NCBI GenBank assembly: GCA_903880005.1
Contig: CAIRNV010000098.1
Coordinates: 1-57,337 of the forward strand
Source: an uncultured Verrucomicrobiota bacterium
GTDB lineage: Bacteria > Verrucomicrobiota > Verrucomicrobiia > Limisphaerales > UBA9464
Direction: 5' to 3'
DNA: 57,337 nucleotides
The notes under the pieces are model-generated. The model ran no database searches, was not told the DNA's origin, and was given only the letters and a program-made list of their open reading frames with translations. A program made the position numbers and the translations under genes. This document shows positions 26,724 to 36,589 of this stretch, piece by piece. Positions within the stretch are counted from its first letter, which is position 1, and every line of letters begins with the position of its first letter.

Positions 26724-28391
26724 ATGAGATCCCACCTTGTCCCCGGCTTGGCCGGGACGACTCCATTGGCTCGGTCGTGCGGGCGGCTCAAGGGCCTCGC
26801 ACCCTCGCCCTGGATCGCCCTGCTCGTCGCGCTCGCCTCCGCCATCGCGTCGGGCACGGCGGCGGCCCGCGCGGCGGGGGCGCGATTCGAGAAGGACATC
26901 CAGGCCTTCGTCGCCGCCGACACGGCCCGGCCGCCCGTGCGCGGCGGCATCCTGTTCGTCGGGAGCAGCGTGTTCCGCGAATGGACCAACGTGGCCGCCG
27001 CCATGGCCCCGTTGCCCGCTTCGAGCCGCGCCTTCGGCGGCTCCCGGACGGGCGACCAGATCGACCGGTTCGACCAGGTGGTGCTGCCGCATGCGCCCCG
27101 GGTCGTCGTGTATTACTGCGGCAGCAACGACATCAAGGCCGGCGACGACCCCGCCGAGATCTTCGCCCGGTTCAGGGCCTTTTCCGACCGGCTCCGACGC
27201 GAGCTTCCCCGCGCGCAACTCCTCTACGTCAGCGCCACCCGCTCGCCGGACCGCATCCCCATGTGGGGCCGCGTGGACCATTACAACGCCCTCGTGCGCG
27301 CCCATTGCATCGCCACGCCCGGGCATCGCTTCATCGACATCAACCCGGCGCTCGTGGACGGCGACGGCAAGCCCCGCGGCGACTTCTATCGCGACGACAA
27401 GCTGCACTTCCATCCGCATGCCTACGATGCGTTCGCGGACGTCATCCGCCCCGTCGTCCGGGCGGCATGGGCCGAGGCGAGCCTGGACGAGGCAAGGCCG
27501 GGCACGGCCGGGAGCCCGCCTGCCATCGCCACGACGGGGACGTCCAACCCCGGCCTCCTTGAGGTCGAACGACACGTGGCCCACGGCTTCGCGACGAACA
27601 ACGGCGTGCGCATCCACTACGCCCACATGGGGTCGGGGCCCTTGGTCGTCATGATCCATGGCTTCCCCGATTGCTGGCTTTCCTGGCGTCACCAGATGCC
27701 CGCGCTCGCGAGGACGCACGAGGCCGTGGCGATCGACCAACGCGGCTACAACCTCAGCGACCAACCGCGCGGTGCCGAGGCCTACGACATGGCCCGGCTC
27801 GTCGAGGACGTGGCGGCCGTGATCCGGTCGCGGGGCCGCGAACGCGCCGTGGTCGTGGGCCACGACTGGGGCGGGGCGGTGGCATGGAGCTTCGCCATGG
27901 CGCGTCCGGCGATGACGGAACGACTCGTGGTCGTCAACCTGCCGCATCCACGCGGGTTGCGCCGCGAGTTGACCCGCAACCCGGAGCAGCAACGCCACAG
28001 CGCCTACGCCCGCCGATTCCAGGAGCCTGGTTCGCATGCCGCCCTCACGCCGGAAGGCCTCGCCGCATGGGTCAAGGAGCCCTGGGCGCGCGCCCGATAC
28101 GTCGAGGCCTTCCAACGCTCGAGCACCGAGGCGATGATGGCCTTCTACCAGCGGAACTACCCACGCGAGCCCTACACCGAGGACTCGTCCCCGCCCGTGC
28201 CGGTCCAGTGCCCGGTGCTCCAGTTCCACGGCCTCGATGACCCCTACCTCTTGGCGGCCGGGCTGGACCGCACCTGGGAGCTGGTCGCACGGCCCCTGAC
28301 CTTGGTCACCCTTCCAGGCGCCGGTCATTGGGCGCACCACGACGCCCACGACATCGTCACGCGCTCGCTCGTGGATTGGCTTCATCCATGA
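26724..28391 (+). CDS. SGNH hydrolase fused to alpha/beta (epoxide-hydrolase-like) hydrolase
   Basis: This 555-residue exported protein joins two different hydrolase folds. A hydrophobic signal ([20 protein letters not shown]) leads into an SGNH/GDSL domain at about 55-245. Its motifs are [11 protein letters not shown] (Ser82 as nucleophile), [12 protein letters not shown] and [14 protein letters not shown] (Asp225 and His228). After a linker rich in Ala, Gly and Thr, an alpha/beta hydrolase domain (about 280-555) has [28 protein letters not shown] with Asp381 as nucleophile, [11 protein letters not shown] and GAGHWAHHD. That pattern is that of epoxide hydrolases and haloalkane dehalogenases. 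The CE15 esterase starts 4 bp later, so the two are probably one operon. Substrates are unknown. Confidence 0.82.
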   Translation: MRSHLVPGLAGTTPLARSCGRLKGLAPSPWIALLVALASAIASGTAAARAAGARFEKDIQAFVAADTARPPVRGGILFVGSSVFREWTNVAAAMAPLPASSRAFGGSRTGDQIDRFDQVVLPHAPRVVVYYCGSNDIKAGDDPAEIFARFRAFSDRLRRELPRAQLLYVSATRSPDRIPMWGRVDHYNALVRAHCIATPGHRFIDINPALVDGDGKPRGDFYRDDKLHFHPHAYDAFADVIRPVVRAAWAEASLDEARPGTAGSPPAIATTGTSNPGLLEVERHVAHGFATNNGVRIHYAHMGSGPLVVMIHGFPDCWLSWRHQMPALARTHEAVAIDQRGYNLSDQPRGAEAYDMARLVEDVAAVIRSRGRERAVVVGHDWGGAVAWSFAMARPAMTERLVVVNLPHPRGLRRELTRNPEQQRHSAYARRFQEPGSHAALTPEGLAAWVKEPWARARYVEAFQRSSTEAMMAFYQRNYPREPYTEDSSPPVPVQCPVLQFHGLDDPYLLAAGLDRTWELVARPLTLVTLPGAGHWAHHDAHDIVTRSLVDWLHP

Positions 28392-28395
28392 CCCC

Positions 28396-29673
28396 ATGAA
28401 GCGGAACGCCTTCCAATGCCCGTTGCCATCCGCGCTGGCCGCCGTCCTGATGCTCGCCCTCCCGGCGCGGACCGACGAACCCAAGAACCACGACCATGAC
28501 GTGGTGCGCGAGGAATCGAGGGTCGCCCCGTTTCACCTTCCGCCCTTGACGGTCACGGCCGAGGGCACGCCCGTGACCACGGCGGGGCAGTGGTTGAACC
28601 AACGGCGTCCCCAGGTCATGGGGTTGTTCGCAAACCTCCTGTACGGGTCCGTCCCCGAGCCGTCGTCGCCCATCCAGGTCACCCGCGAGGTCCTTCGCAC
28701 CGACCGCTCGTTCATGGACGGCAAGGCGACGAGGAAGGACGTGCACATCCAGTTCGAGAACGCGCGGGGCTCCGCCGAGATGGTCGTCCTCGTGTTCGTC
28801 CCGAACTCGCGTGGCAACCCGGCCAAGCCGTCGCCCATGTTCCTGTTGCACAGCTTCAGCAACACCCGCGACAACGGGCACGACGCGGACCCCGGCAAGC
28901 CTGGCCTCCTGCGCAATGGCATCCCGCTGGGCCTCCTCCTGGATCGCGGGTTCGGCTTCGTCGCGGTGCACCAAGGCGACTTGGTCCGGCACAACGAGGT
29001 CGAGTTCCTCAAGGGCATCCACCCCTTGTTCTACCGGGACGGGCAGAGCTTCCCGAAGGCCAACGAATGGGGCGTGATCGGGGCCGTCGCGTGGGGCGCG
29101 TCCCGGACGCTCGACTACCTGGCCACCGACCCCGACGTGGACGCGACGCGGGTGGTGGTCATGGGCCACTCGAAGATGGGTAAGGCGGCCCTATGGACGG
29201 CGGCGCAGGACACGCGCTTTGCACTCGCCGTGTCGGCCCAGTCGGGCTGCGCGGGCGCGGCCCTTTGGAGGCGCAACTTTGGCGAGACCCTGGAGAAGAT
29301 GGTGACCCGGTTCCCCTATTGGCTCTGCCGCAACGCCTGGCACTTCGCCCGCAACGAGGACGACCTGCCCGTGGACCAGCACATGCTCATCGCCTGCATC
29401 GCGCCGCGTCCCGTTTACGTGGCGAGCGGGTCGGAGGACCTGTGGGCCGATCCCAAGGGCGAGTACCTGGGCGCCTATCACGCCGGTCCTGTGTATCGAC
29501 TGCTTGGGAAGGAGGCCCTTCCCACCGAGGAACCGCCTCCGGTGGGCGTCGCGCTCGCCAACGGGCATGTCGGATACCACAACCGCGCCGGCGGCCATTC
29601 CGTGGAAGTGGAGGATTGGAACCACTTCGTGTCCTTCGCGGCCCGCCACCTGAAGGTCCAACCAAGCCGCTAG
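28396..29673 (+). CDS. CE15 glucuronoyl esterase-like protein
   Basis: CE15 enzymes cleave the ester between lignin and 4-O-methylglucuronoxylan. The 425-residue protein has a signal peptide (SALAAVLMLALPARTDE) and CE15 landmarks. VVVMGHSKMGKAALWTAAQD holds the nucleophile Ser259. AQSGCAGAALWRRNFGE, LPVDQHMLIACIAPRPVY, SEDLWADPKGEYLGAYHA and the final catalytic His in EDWNHFVSF follow. The position after SG that is often Glu in bacterial members is Cys here, so the acid residue must come from elsewhere. It follows the SGNH fusion gene by 4 bp and is followed by repeats rather than another gene. Confidence 0.88.
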   Translation: MKRNAFQCPLPSALAAVLMLALPARTDEPKNHDHDVVREESRVAPFHLPPLTVTAEGTPVTTAGQWLNQRRPQVMGLFANLLYGSVPEPSSPIQVTREVLRTDRSFMDGKATRKDVHIQFENARGSAEMVVLVFVPNSRGNPAKPSPMFLLHSFSNTRDNGHDADPGKPGLLRNGIPLGLLLDRGFGFVAVHQGDLVRHNEVEFLKGIHPLFYRDGQSFPKANEWGVIGAVAWGASRTLDYLATDPDVDATRVVVMGHSKMGKAALWTAAQDTRFALAVSAQSGCAGAALWRRNFGETLEKMVTRFPYWLCRNAWHFARNEDDLPVDQHMLIACIAPRPVYVASGSEDLWADPKGEYLGAYHAGPVYRLLGKEALPTEEPPPVGVALANGHVGYHNRAGGHSVEVEDWNHFVSFAARHLKVQPSR

Positions 29674-30027
29674 CCGTGTCTGCTTCCGCTGGAACCTCGC
29701 CCTTCGCTCGCCAGGGGTCCGGGACCGGCGCTTTGCCCATGCTGTAGGCCGCGTGCCCTCACGCGGCGGCACGCTTGCCGCACCTCCGAGCGTCTCTGGG
29801 GCAGAGTGGCAACGGCATCCTGCCGCGGGTCCATGCCGGGCATGCGGCTGGAAGACGCTTCCACTTTCACTGGGCCGGTGGATCAGGGCTTCTGCCGGAA
29901 AACCACGGATGACACCGATGACACGGATCGGTCCAAGCCGGGAGGTCTCATCCATGGGGAAGGCGCCCAGGGCCCACGACGCCCTTGAATCCGTGTGATC
30001 CGTGTCATCCGTGGTTCTTGGCCCTTT
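29674..30027. other. Repeat-filled intergenic region
   Basis: No gene is present. It holds in order a gccgcgtgccctcacgcggc hairpin (29748-29770), an inverted relative of the 77-bp repeat (29808-29880), and a 127-bp element with ends aaaaccacggatgac and gtcatccgtggttcttgg (29895-30021). A MITE-like element follows immediately. Confidence 0.75.
29895..30021. repeat. ATCCGTG repeat element, copy 1
   Basis: The ends are inverted: ccacggatgacaccgatgac on the left and atccgtgtcatccgtgg on the right. A second copy with the same middle (gggaggtctcatccatgg) lies at 38262-38391. Confidence 0.85.
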
Positions 30028-30107
30028 GCCGGAACGATTCAATTGGATCGGTCGTGCTTGCTCGATCTGCTTCGCAATCACTTCCCTCCCAACTGAATCG
30101 TTACGGC
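30028..30107. repeat. Palindromic MITE-like element, short class (80 bp)
   Basis: It starts GCCGGAACGATTCAATTGG and ends CCAACTGAATCGTTACGGC. Its right end abuts the TAA stop codon (TTA on the plus strand, 30108-30110) of the RlmI-like gene. The left flank is TTT. Confidence 0.9.
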
Positions 30108-31367
30108 TTAGCCAGCGCGCCGGGCCTGCAAGGCCTTCAGGTACTGGGCCTCCGGAAAACCCGCCGGGTGGTCCGGCTCGTGCCCGGCCACGCGCTCCTC
30201 CACCCAGGCCACCCCGGAGGCGCGCAGCGCGGCACGCGTCGAGGCGAGGAACTCGGCGGTGGTCACGTGGGCCGAGCACGACGCGGCCAGCAGGCGTCCG
30301 CCCGGCGCCACGCAGGCCGCCCCCAGCCGCGCCAATCGACCGTAGGCCTCGATCGCCCCGGCGCGCTCGTGCTCGCGCTTGGCCATCGAGGGCGGGTCCA
30401 GGATGACCAGGTCCCATGACGCGCGCGGCGCGCCTTCGAGCCACCGAAAGGCATCCGCCTGCACCTGCACGTGACGCGCGCCGGCCACGGCCGGGAGCCC
30501 GTGGTTCAAGGCCATGTTGCGACGCGCCGACGCCAGCGCGTGCGGGGAGATGTCCAGGTCGGTCACCTCGCGCGCGCCGCCCCGCGCGGCGTGCACGGAG
30601 AAGCCCCCGGAAAAGCTGAAGACGTTCAGCACGCGCCCGCCCTCGGAAAGCCGGCCCACCTCGCGTCGGTTGCCCCGTTGGTCGAGGAAGAAGCCGGTCT
30701 TCTGGCCGCGGACGACATCGGACTCGAACGCGAGGCCGTCCTCGTGGAAGACGACGGACGGGGCGTCGTCGTGGCCATGGAGGTTTTGCCCGTCGGCGAG
30801 CCCCAGCCCTTCGGCGGCGGCGGCGACGTTGCGGCTGAGACGCAGGACGATGCGCGCGGGCTGGAGGACGTCTTGCAGGAGCGGGATCAAGGCGAGGCCC
30901 GGGATGGACGGGCGGGTGGAAGGGCCGGGCCCGGGCTCGCCCGTGGAAGCGAGGGTGCCGAGCCACGCCGGGGTGTAGGCCTTGACCACCAGGCAGTCGG
31001 CGTACCGATCCACCACGAGGCCGGGGAAGCCGTCGGATTCACCGTTGACGGCGCGGTAGCCGGTGGTGCCCGGGGTGGCGACCGTTGAACGCCGCGCCAG
31101 GGCATCACGAAGGCGTTGGGCCCACCACGCCGCATCCAGCGTCACGGGCGAACCGCGGTGGAGGATGCGCAGGGCCAGCGGCGAGGCCGGATCGTAGAGC
31201 CCCAGCGCCAGGAAGCGGTCGTTGCGGTCATAGACGACCGCGACCTCGCCGGCCTGCCCCGGGCGGTTCTGGTCGCGGACCTTGTCCGAATACACCCACG
31301 GATGCCCGGAGCGGACGGCGGCCTCGGCGGCACCGGTGAGGCGAAGGCGAAGCCGGGGAGGTCTCAC
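30108..31367 (-). CDS. Class I SAM-dependent rRNA methyltransferase, RlmI-like
   Basis: The 419-residue protein has an N-terminal PUA RNA-binding domain ([20 protein letters not shown]). A central domain with [20 protein letters not shown] and a C-terminal Rossmann methyltransferase with [34 protein letters not shown] and [12 protein letters not shown] follow, matching the RlmI/YccW 5-methylcytosine 23S rRNA group. A GTG start at 31367 overlaps the stop of the nucleotidyltransferase gene by 4 bp (GTGA), which supports the start and suggests coupled translation. The stop codon directly touches the repeat element at 30028-30107. Confidence 0.9.
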   Translation of the reverse strand: MRPPRLRLRLTGAAEAAVRSGHPWVYSDKVRDQNRPGQAGEVAVVYDRNDRFLALGLYDPASPLALRILHRGSPVTLDAAWWAQRLRDALARRSTVATPGTTGYRAVNGESDGFPGLVVDRYADCLVVKAYTPAWLGTLASTGEPGPGPSTRPSIPGLALIPLLQDVLQPARIVLRLSRNVAAAAEGLGLADGQNLHGHDDAPSVVFHEDGLAFESDVVRGQKTGFFLDQRGNRREVGRLSEGGRVLNVFSFSGGFSVHAARGGAREVTDLDISPHALASARRNMALNHGLPAVAGARHVQVQADAFRWLEGAPRASWDLVILDPPSMAKREHERAGAIEAYGRLARLGAACVAPGGRLLAASCSAHVTTAEFLASTRAALRASGVAWVEERVAGHEPDHPAGFPEAQYLKALQARRAG

Positions 31368-32134
31368 GATCGGGCGCCGGACCGGGCGGCGTCGTGCTGG
31401 AGCGAGGCCAGGACCTCGGGGTCGCGGACATCGACCCAACGTCCCTCGATCCGGAGGCCCGCCATGACGTGGCCGGCGGCGACCATGGCGGTGATGGCGT
31501 CGGTCAGCTCGTACTCGCCGCGCGGGGACTTCGCGAGGCGCGAGGTGAAGTCGAAGAGGACGGGGTCGAAGACATAGATGCCGGCGTTGTACCACGCGGG
31601 CTGGCCGGGCTGAAGCCAGCCCTCGGCGCGGAGACGCTCCAACTGGGCGGGCGAGGGCTTCTCGACGAGGCGGGTCAGCTCGAAGCGTTCGTTGAAGAAG
31701 TTGAGCCCGCCCTGGGTGACGTCCTCGCCGGCCGTGACCGTGATCAATCCGCCGAACCGCCCTTCCCGCCAGCGGGACAACATCCGGCCATACGTGTCGG
31801 GCCGGACGAGGATGTCGCCGTAGGTGAGGAGGAACGGGTCGTTGCCGACGAAGTCGCGGGCGACCTCGGGGGCCTTGCCGGTGCCATCCTGGACGAGTTG
31901 GCGCCGGTATTGGATCCGTGCGCCGAGGCGCGAGCCGTCCTGGAAGTGGTCCTCGATGGCCTCGGCGTGCCACCCCGTGACGATGCAAAGGTCGCCGATG
32001 CCCTGGGAGGCCAACCCCTCGACGATGTGCTCCAGGATGGGGCGTCCCTGGACGGGGAGCATGGGCTTGGGAATCTCACGGGTCAGGTCGCGCATGCGGG
32101 TGCCCTTGCCCGCCGCGAGGAGGATGGCCTTCAT
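31364..32134 (-). CDS. Sugar-1-phosphate nucleotidyltransferase
   Basis: This NTP-transferase-fold enzyme activates a sugar phosphate to an NDP-sugar. The 256 residues start with the nucleotide-binding signature [14 protein letters not shown], followed by [35 protein letters not shown] and [10 protein letters not shown]. The C-terminus is short ([15 protein letters not shown]), without the beta-helix acyltransferase domain of GlmU. The start at 32134 is preferred; an ATG at 32155 would overlap the upstream DUF1501 stop. The exact sugar cannot be told. Confidence 0.88.
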   Translation of the reverse strand: MKAILLAAGKGTRMRDLTREIPKPMLPVQGRPILEHIVEGLASQGIGDLCIVTGWHAEAIEDHFQDGSRLGARIQYRRQLVQDGTGKAPEVARDFVGNDPFLLTYGDILVRPDTYGRMLSRWREGRFGGLITVTAGEDVTQGGLNFFNERFELTRLVEKPSPAQLERLRAEGWLQPGQPAWYNAGIYVFDPVLFDFTSRLAKSPRGEYELTDAITAMVAAGHVMAGLRIEGRWVDVRDPEVLASLQHDAARSGARS

Positions 32135-32147
32135 TCGAGGGAGAACG

Positions 32148-33617
32148 TCATGCAATCAGGTCACGGACGACGTTGCCGTGGACGTCGGTGAGGCGGAAGT
32201 CGCGACCCGCGTGGTGGAAGGTGAAGCGTTCGTGGTCGAACCCGAGCAGCCACAGGAGCGTGGCGTGGAGGTCGTGGACATGGACGACCTTCTCGGCGGC
32301 GGCGAACCCGAACTCGTCGGTGGCCCCGTGGACGGAGCCGCCCTTCACCCCGCCGCCGGCCAGCCACATGGTGAAGCCGTGGTTGTTGTGGTCGCGCCCG
32401 TTTTGCTTCCCGGCGTTGGCCCCGGGCGTGGGCAGCTCGACGGTGGGGGTGCGCCCGAACTCGCCGCCCCAGATGACCAGCGTGTCGTCGAGCATGCCGC
32501 GCTGCTTGAGGTCGGAGAGCAGGGCGCCGATGGGCTGGTCGGCCTCCTTGGCGAGCTTGCGGTGGTTGGCCTCGATGTCGTCGTGGTTGTCCCAAGGCTG
32601 GCCGGCGCCGTGCCAGACCTGGACGAATCGAACGCCGCGCTCGAGCAGGCGGCGGGCGATGAGGAGCTGTCGGGCCTGGGTGCCCTCGCCGTACATGCGC
32701 CGGACGTGCTCGGGCTCGCGCTGGATGTCGAAGGCGTCCGTGGCGTCCATCTGCATGCGGTAGGCGAGCTCGAAGGACTGGATGCGGGCCTCGACCTGGG
32801 CGTCGGCGGCGCGGGCGCGTTGATGGCGTTGGTTGAGCTGCTGGAGCAGGTCGAGCTGGGCGCGTTGCTCGGGAAGGCCGTGGTACGGGTTGGAGATGTT
32901 CTCGATGAGGCGCTCGATCTTGGTGTGCTCCGTGTTGATGTAGGTGCCTTGATACACCCCGGGGAGGAAGGCCGACTGCCAGTTTTGGGACTCCTGGATG
33001 GGGTAGCCGCCGGGGCACATGACCACGAAGCCGGGCATGTTTTGGTTCTCGGACCCGAGGCCATAGGTGACCCACGAGCCGAAGCTGGGGCGGACGAGGC
33101 GCGCCTCGCCGCAGTTCATGAGCAGGAGGGAGGGCTCGTGGTTCGGGACGTCCGCCTTCATGGACCGGATGACGCACAGGTCGTCGGCGTGCTGGGCGAC
33201 GTGGGCGAACAGCTCGGAGACCTCGAGACCGCATTGGCCGTGCCGGCTGAACTTGAAGGGCGAGCGAAACGCGGCGCCGGTCCGGCGCTCGGTCTTGAGC
33301 TGGACGGGGATCTCCTTGCCGTGCCAACGGTCGAGGGCGGGCTTGGGATCAAACGTGTCCACGTGGGACGGGCCGCCGTTGGCGAAGATGTGGATCACGC
33401 GCTTGGCCCGCCCGGGGAATTGGGGCCCCCGGGGCATGAGGGGGTTGGTGAAGCCCGCCGACGCGCCCGGGATGGCCGCCCGTGCCCGGGGTTGCAGCTC
33501 GCCGAGGGATCCCAGCAGGGACGTGAGCCCGGCAACGCCCATGCCCATGCCGCATTGGTGAAGGAAGCCCCGTCGTGTCAGGGCGAGGTGCTCAAGGCTC
33601 GTGGTGGGGTGGCTCAT
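32148..33617 (-). CDS. Tat-exported DUF1501 (sulfatase-like) protein, second copy
   Basis: This is a 489-residue paralogue of the protein at 3653-5167. It has a Tat signal (TRRGFLHQCGMGMGVAGL) and the blocks RVIHIFANGGPSHVDTFDPK, LLMNCGEARLVRPSFGSWV, GFVVMCPGGYPIQESQNW, VQVWHGAGQPWDNHDD, VIWGGEFGRTPTVE and GRDHNNHGFTMWLAGGGVKG. Unlike the first copy, no DUF1549/DUF1553 gene lies beside it. It is followed 13 bp later by the nucleotidyltransferase, so the three genes down to 30108 may form one transcript. Confidence 0.92.
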   Translation of the reverse strand: MSHPTTSLEHLALTRRGFLHQCGMGMGVAGLTSLLGSLGELQPRARAAIPGASAGFTNPLMPRGPQFPGRAKRVIHIFANGGPSHVDTFDPKPALDRWHGKEIPVQLKTERRTGAAFRSPFKFSRHGQCGLEVSELFAHVAQHADDLCVIRSMKADVPNHEPSLLLMNCGEARLVRPSFGSWVTYGLGSENQNMPGFVVMCPGGYPIQESQNWQSAFLPGVYQGTYINTEHTKIERLIENISNPYHGLPEQRAQLDLLQQLNQRHQRARAADAQVEARIQSFELAYRMQMDATDAFDIQREPEHVRRMYGEGTQARQLLIARRLLERGVRFVQVWHGAGQPWDNHDDIEANHRKLAKEADQPIGALLSDLKQRGMLDDTLVIWGGEFGRTPTVELPTPGANAGKQNGRDHNNHGFTMWLAGGGVKGGSVHGATDEFGFAAAEKVVHVHDLHATLLWLLGFDHERFTFHHAGRDFRLTDVHGNVVRDLIA

Positions 33618-33700
33618 GATCGTGCGCGCGTCCTCGACGTGAACGCCTTCCGCTGGGTCGAGGTCATGGTCCGGATCGACGGGGCATGGGCGGGGTTCAT

Positions 33701-35476
33701 TCACGTTCCATGGAAAAGCTCGGGCGCGGCCTGCATCGCCAGGGAACGGGACACGTGCAGGGCGTCCGCCGCATCCTCGGATTCCAACGCCCGCCGCGCG
33801 GCGTCCGCCGCCTCGGCAAGCCTCAGGCGACGCAGCAGGAACTTGACGGCCGGCACGGCCGCAGGGGTGGCGCTCAGCTCGTCCACGCCCAGCCCGAGGA
33901 GGACCGGGACCATCGCCGGGTCCGCCGCCGCCTCGCCGCACACGCCAACCCAGCGCCCGTGACGGCGGGCGGCCTGGACCGTGGCGTGGATCAAGCGGAG
34001 CACGCCCGGGTGCATCGGCGAGAACAACGACGCGACCCTCTCGTTCATGCGGTCCACCGCCAGCGTGTAGCCCGTCAGGTCGTTGGTACCCACCGAGAAG
34101 AAGTCCACCTCTCGCGCCAGTTGCTCCGCCACCAACGCCGCCCCGGGCACCTCGATCATCATCCCCACCTGCATGGCGGGATCGAACGCCACGCCCGCCG
34201 ACCGCAGGTCCTCCCGGCAACGTTCCAGCAGCATGTTCGCCTCCCGCACCTCCGCCACGCCGCTGATCATCGGGTACATCAGCCGGACCTTGCCAAACGC
34301 CGAGGCGCGGAGGATCGCGCGGAGCTGGGCCTGAAACACCTCCGGCAACGCGAGGCTCACGCGGATCGCACGCCAGCCCAGGAAGGGGTTCTGCTCCCCG
34401 GCACGCGCCCAACCCGCCGGGAGCTTGTCGCCGCCAAGGTCCAGCGTCCGGATCACCGTGGCATGCGGCGACACGGCGGTCGCGGCGGCTCGGTACGCCT
34501 CGAATTGCTCGTCCTCGCCGGGGAAGTCGCGTCGGTTGAGAAACAGGAACTCGCTGCGGAACAACCCGATGCCCTCGGCGCCGGAGGCCACGACGGACGC
34601 CGCATCCGACGGGGCGTCGATGTTGGCGGCGAGGGCCACCCGATGGCCATCCAACGTGATCGCCGGCTGCAATCGCAACGAGGCGAGGCGCTCGTCGAAG
34701 GCGGCCCGCCGTTGCTTGAGCTGGCCATAGGCGAACAACGTCTGGTCCGTCGGGTTGACGGTGACCATGCCCGAGTGGCCATCGACCAACGCATGCTCGC
34801 CGCCCCGGACGCGCGCCGTGATGTCGCCGAGGCCGACGACGGCCGGGATGCCCAGCTTGCGGGCCAGGATCGCCGTGTGGCTCGTCGTGCCGCCGCCGTC
34901 GGTCGCAAACCCCAGCACCTTGCGAGGGTCCAGCGTCGCCGTCGTCGCGGGGGACAACTCCGGCGCGAGGATGACCGAGGGGTCCGCCAGCTCGCGAAGG
35001 TCCCGCTCCGTGGTGCGGCCCATCAGGTGATCCAGCACCCGGCCCGTGACGTCGCGAATGTCGGCGGCGCGCTCGCGCAGGTAGTCGTCCTCCAACGCGC
35101 CCAGGGCGGCGGCGAACTTCTCGGCCACCTCGTGGTAGGCCGACTCGCAGTTGATCCGATCCCCCTCGATGCGACGCCGAACCTCGCCCAGCAGCATCTC
35201 GTCCTCGAGCACCAGGAGGTGGGCGTCGAAAATGGACGCCTCGGACTGGCCCACCGCCCGGCCGACCTGCTCCTGGACGTCGAGGAGGTCTCGTCGCGTG
35301 TGGGCGATGGCCGCCTGCAATCGCGCCAGCTCGCCTTCCACGGCCTCGGCGGGCACCTCGCGCCTCAGGACATGACGCGCGGCATCGCCCAGGACCACCA
35401 CCCGCCCGTGGCACACGCCAGGGGACGCCGGGATGCCCCGGTAAACCCTCTCGCCACCCTGCGCGCGCTCGTCCAC
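33701..35476 (-). CDS. ptsI: Phosphoenolpyruvate-protein phosphotransferase (PTS Enzyme I)
   Basis: Enzyme I takes phosphate from PEP and passes it to HPr. The 591-residue protein has the swivelling domain with the phosphorylated His200 in DGGGTTSHTAILARKLG. The PEP-binding barrel has RTLDLGGDKLPAG, NPFLGWRAIRVSL, FFSVGTNDLTGYTLAVDR and the catalytic cysteine motif GVCGEAAADP. Length and order are standard. Neither HPr nor a sugar-specific permease is adjacent. Together with the EIIA at 16103-16570 this suggests a regulatory phosphorelay, but an HPr elsewhere would be required. Confidence 0.95.
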   Translation of the reverse strand: MDERAQGGERVYRGIPASPGVCHGRVVVLGDAARHVLRREVPAEAVEGELARLQAAIAHTRRDLLDVQEQVGRAVGQSEASIFDAHLLVLEDEMLLGEVRRRIEGDRINCESAYHEVAEKFAAALGALEDDYLRERAADIRDVTGRVLDHLMGRTTERDLRELADPSVILAPELSPATTATLDPRKVLGFATDGGGTTSHTAILARKLGIPAVVGLGDITARVRGGEHALVDGHSGMVTVNPTDQTLFAYGQLKQRRAAFDERLASLRLQPAITLDGHRVALAANIDAPSDAASVVASGAEGIGLFRSEFLFLNRRDFPGEDEQFEAYRAAATAVSPHATVIRTLDLGGDKLPAGWARAGEQNPFLGWRAIRVSLALPEVFQAQLRAILRASAFGKVRLMYPMISGVAEVREANMLLERCREDLRSAGVAFDPAMQVGMMIEVPGAALVAEQLAREVDFFSVGTNDLTGYTLAVDRMNERVASLFSPMHPGVLRLIHATVQAARRHGRWVGVCGEAAADPAMVPVLLGLGVDELSATPAAVPAVKFLLRRLRLAEAADAARRALESEDAADALHVSRSLAMQAAPELFHGT

Positions 35477-35547
35477 GACGTCAGCCTAGCCACCCTGCCC
35501 TCCCCGGGAAGCATGGATTCCGCCGACGCGGCCGCGGCCGCGGCCGA

Positions 35548-36513
35548 TCAGGGCTTCGCCGCGCGCAGGCGGCTGGGCGGCTCGAGGTAACGGAACGGGT
35601 TGCTGGGGTTGTCGTTGTCGTAGGCGAACGCATCCCGGTGCTGGAGGAAGTACTTCAGCTCGTCCGAAGGGATGGCGAAGCCCAGTCCCTCGCCAAACGT
35701 GAGCTTCATGTTGGTGACGCCCACGACCTCGCCCCGCAGGTTGAAGAGCGGGCCGCCGGAATTCCCGGGGTTGATCTGGGCCGTCGTCTGGAGGTAGAGC
35801 GACCCGCCCATTTGCCGGGTCTTGGTGCTCAGGATGCCCTCGGTGACCGTGCGCTCGAGCCCCAACGGGCTCCCGATGGCAAACACGCGCTCGCCCACGG
35901 ACAACGCCTCCGTGTCGCCCACCAACACGCGCTTGAAGCGAGGCGCGCCCGGGTCCTCCACCTTCAGCAACGCCAGGTCCGCGAACTTGTTCATGGCCAC
36001 GATGCGGACGTCCTTGTAGCTGCGTCGCTCGAGCTGCGCGTCCTTCTGGTGATAGACCTCCACCGAGATGCGCGTCTCGCCCTCGATGACGTGGAAGTTG
36101 GTGATGAGATGGCCGTCCTCGGCGATGAAGAAGCCGGAGCCGACGCCGCTGGGCGCCCGGACTTGGACGACCGACTCGCCCAGGGACTGCACCAACTCGC
36201 GGACGGGGCGCTCGACGGGCGGCGTGGTGGCGACGGCAAACAAGCCGGAGCGCGATTCCTGCACGGCCGGGGCCTTCGCGCCGCGCGGGTCGGGCGTGGC
36301 CTCCTTGGAGACCTTCACGATCTCCGCACGCGGCACGGCCAGGACGGTGAAGCCGAGGTCCAGGTAGAGGTGGTCCTTCTTTTCCGCCACGACCTTGGCG
36401 CTGATGGATCCGCCGTCGCGCAATTGAAGGGTCTCGGCCTGGACCGCGAAGCCCCAGGCCAGCGCCAGCAGGGGCCAACCCGCCCGCGTGGCCTTCGCAG
36501 TGAACTCGCTCAT
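35548..36513 (-). CDS. HtrA/DegP-like trypsin-fold serine protease
   Basis: The exported 321-residue protein starts with a signal sequence (WPLLALAWGFAVQAE) and a small region with QLRDGGSISAKVV. A trypsin-like protease domain follows with His141 (HLITNFHVIEG), Asp179 (NKFADLALLKV) and Ser252 (INPGNSGGPLFNLRG). The usual C-terminal PDZ domain of DegP is absent; the chain ends soon after GEGLGFAIPSDELKYFL. It is probably periplasmic. It is a separate transcription unit upstream of ptsI with 71 bp between them. Confidence 0.9.
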   Translation of the reverse strand: MSEFTAKATRAGWPLLALAWGFAVQAETLQLRDGGSISAKVVAEKKDHLYLDLGFTVLAVPRAEIVKVSKEATPDPRGAKAPAVQESRSGLFAVATTPPVERPVRELVQSLGESVVQVRAPSGVGSGFFIAEDGHLITNFHVIEGETRISVEVYHQKDAQLERRSYKDVRIVAMNKFADLALLKVEDPGAPRFKRVLVGDTEALSVGERVFAIGSPLGLERTVTEGILSTKTRQMGGSLYLQTTAQINPGNSGGPLFNLRGEVVGVTNMKLTFGEGLGFAIPSDELKYFLQHRDAFAYDNDNPSNPFRYLEPPSRLRAAKP

Positions 36514-36589
36514 GGGCGCACGCTACCGAGGACGTCCCCGCGTGGCAACGCGCCCGCGGCCGCCCAAAATGAAGTCCGCGGAGGTTGAA

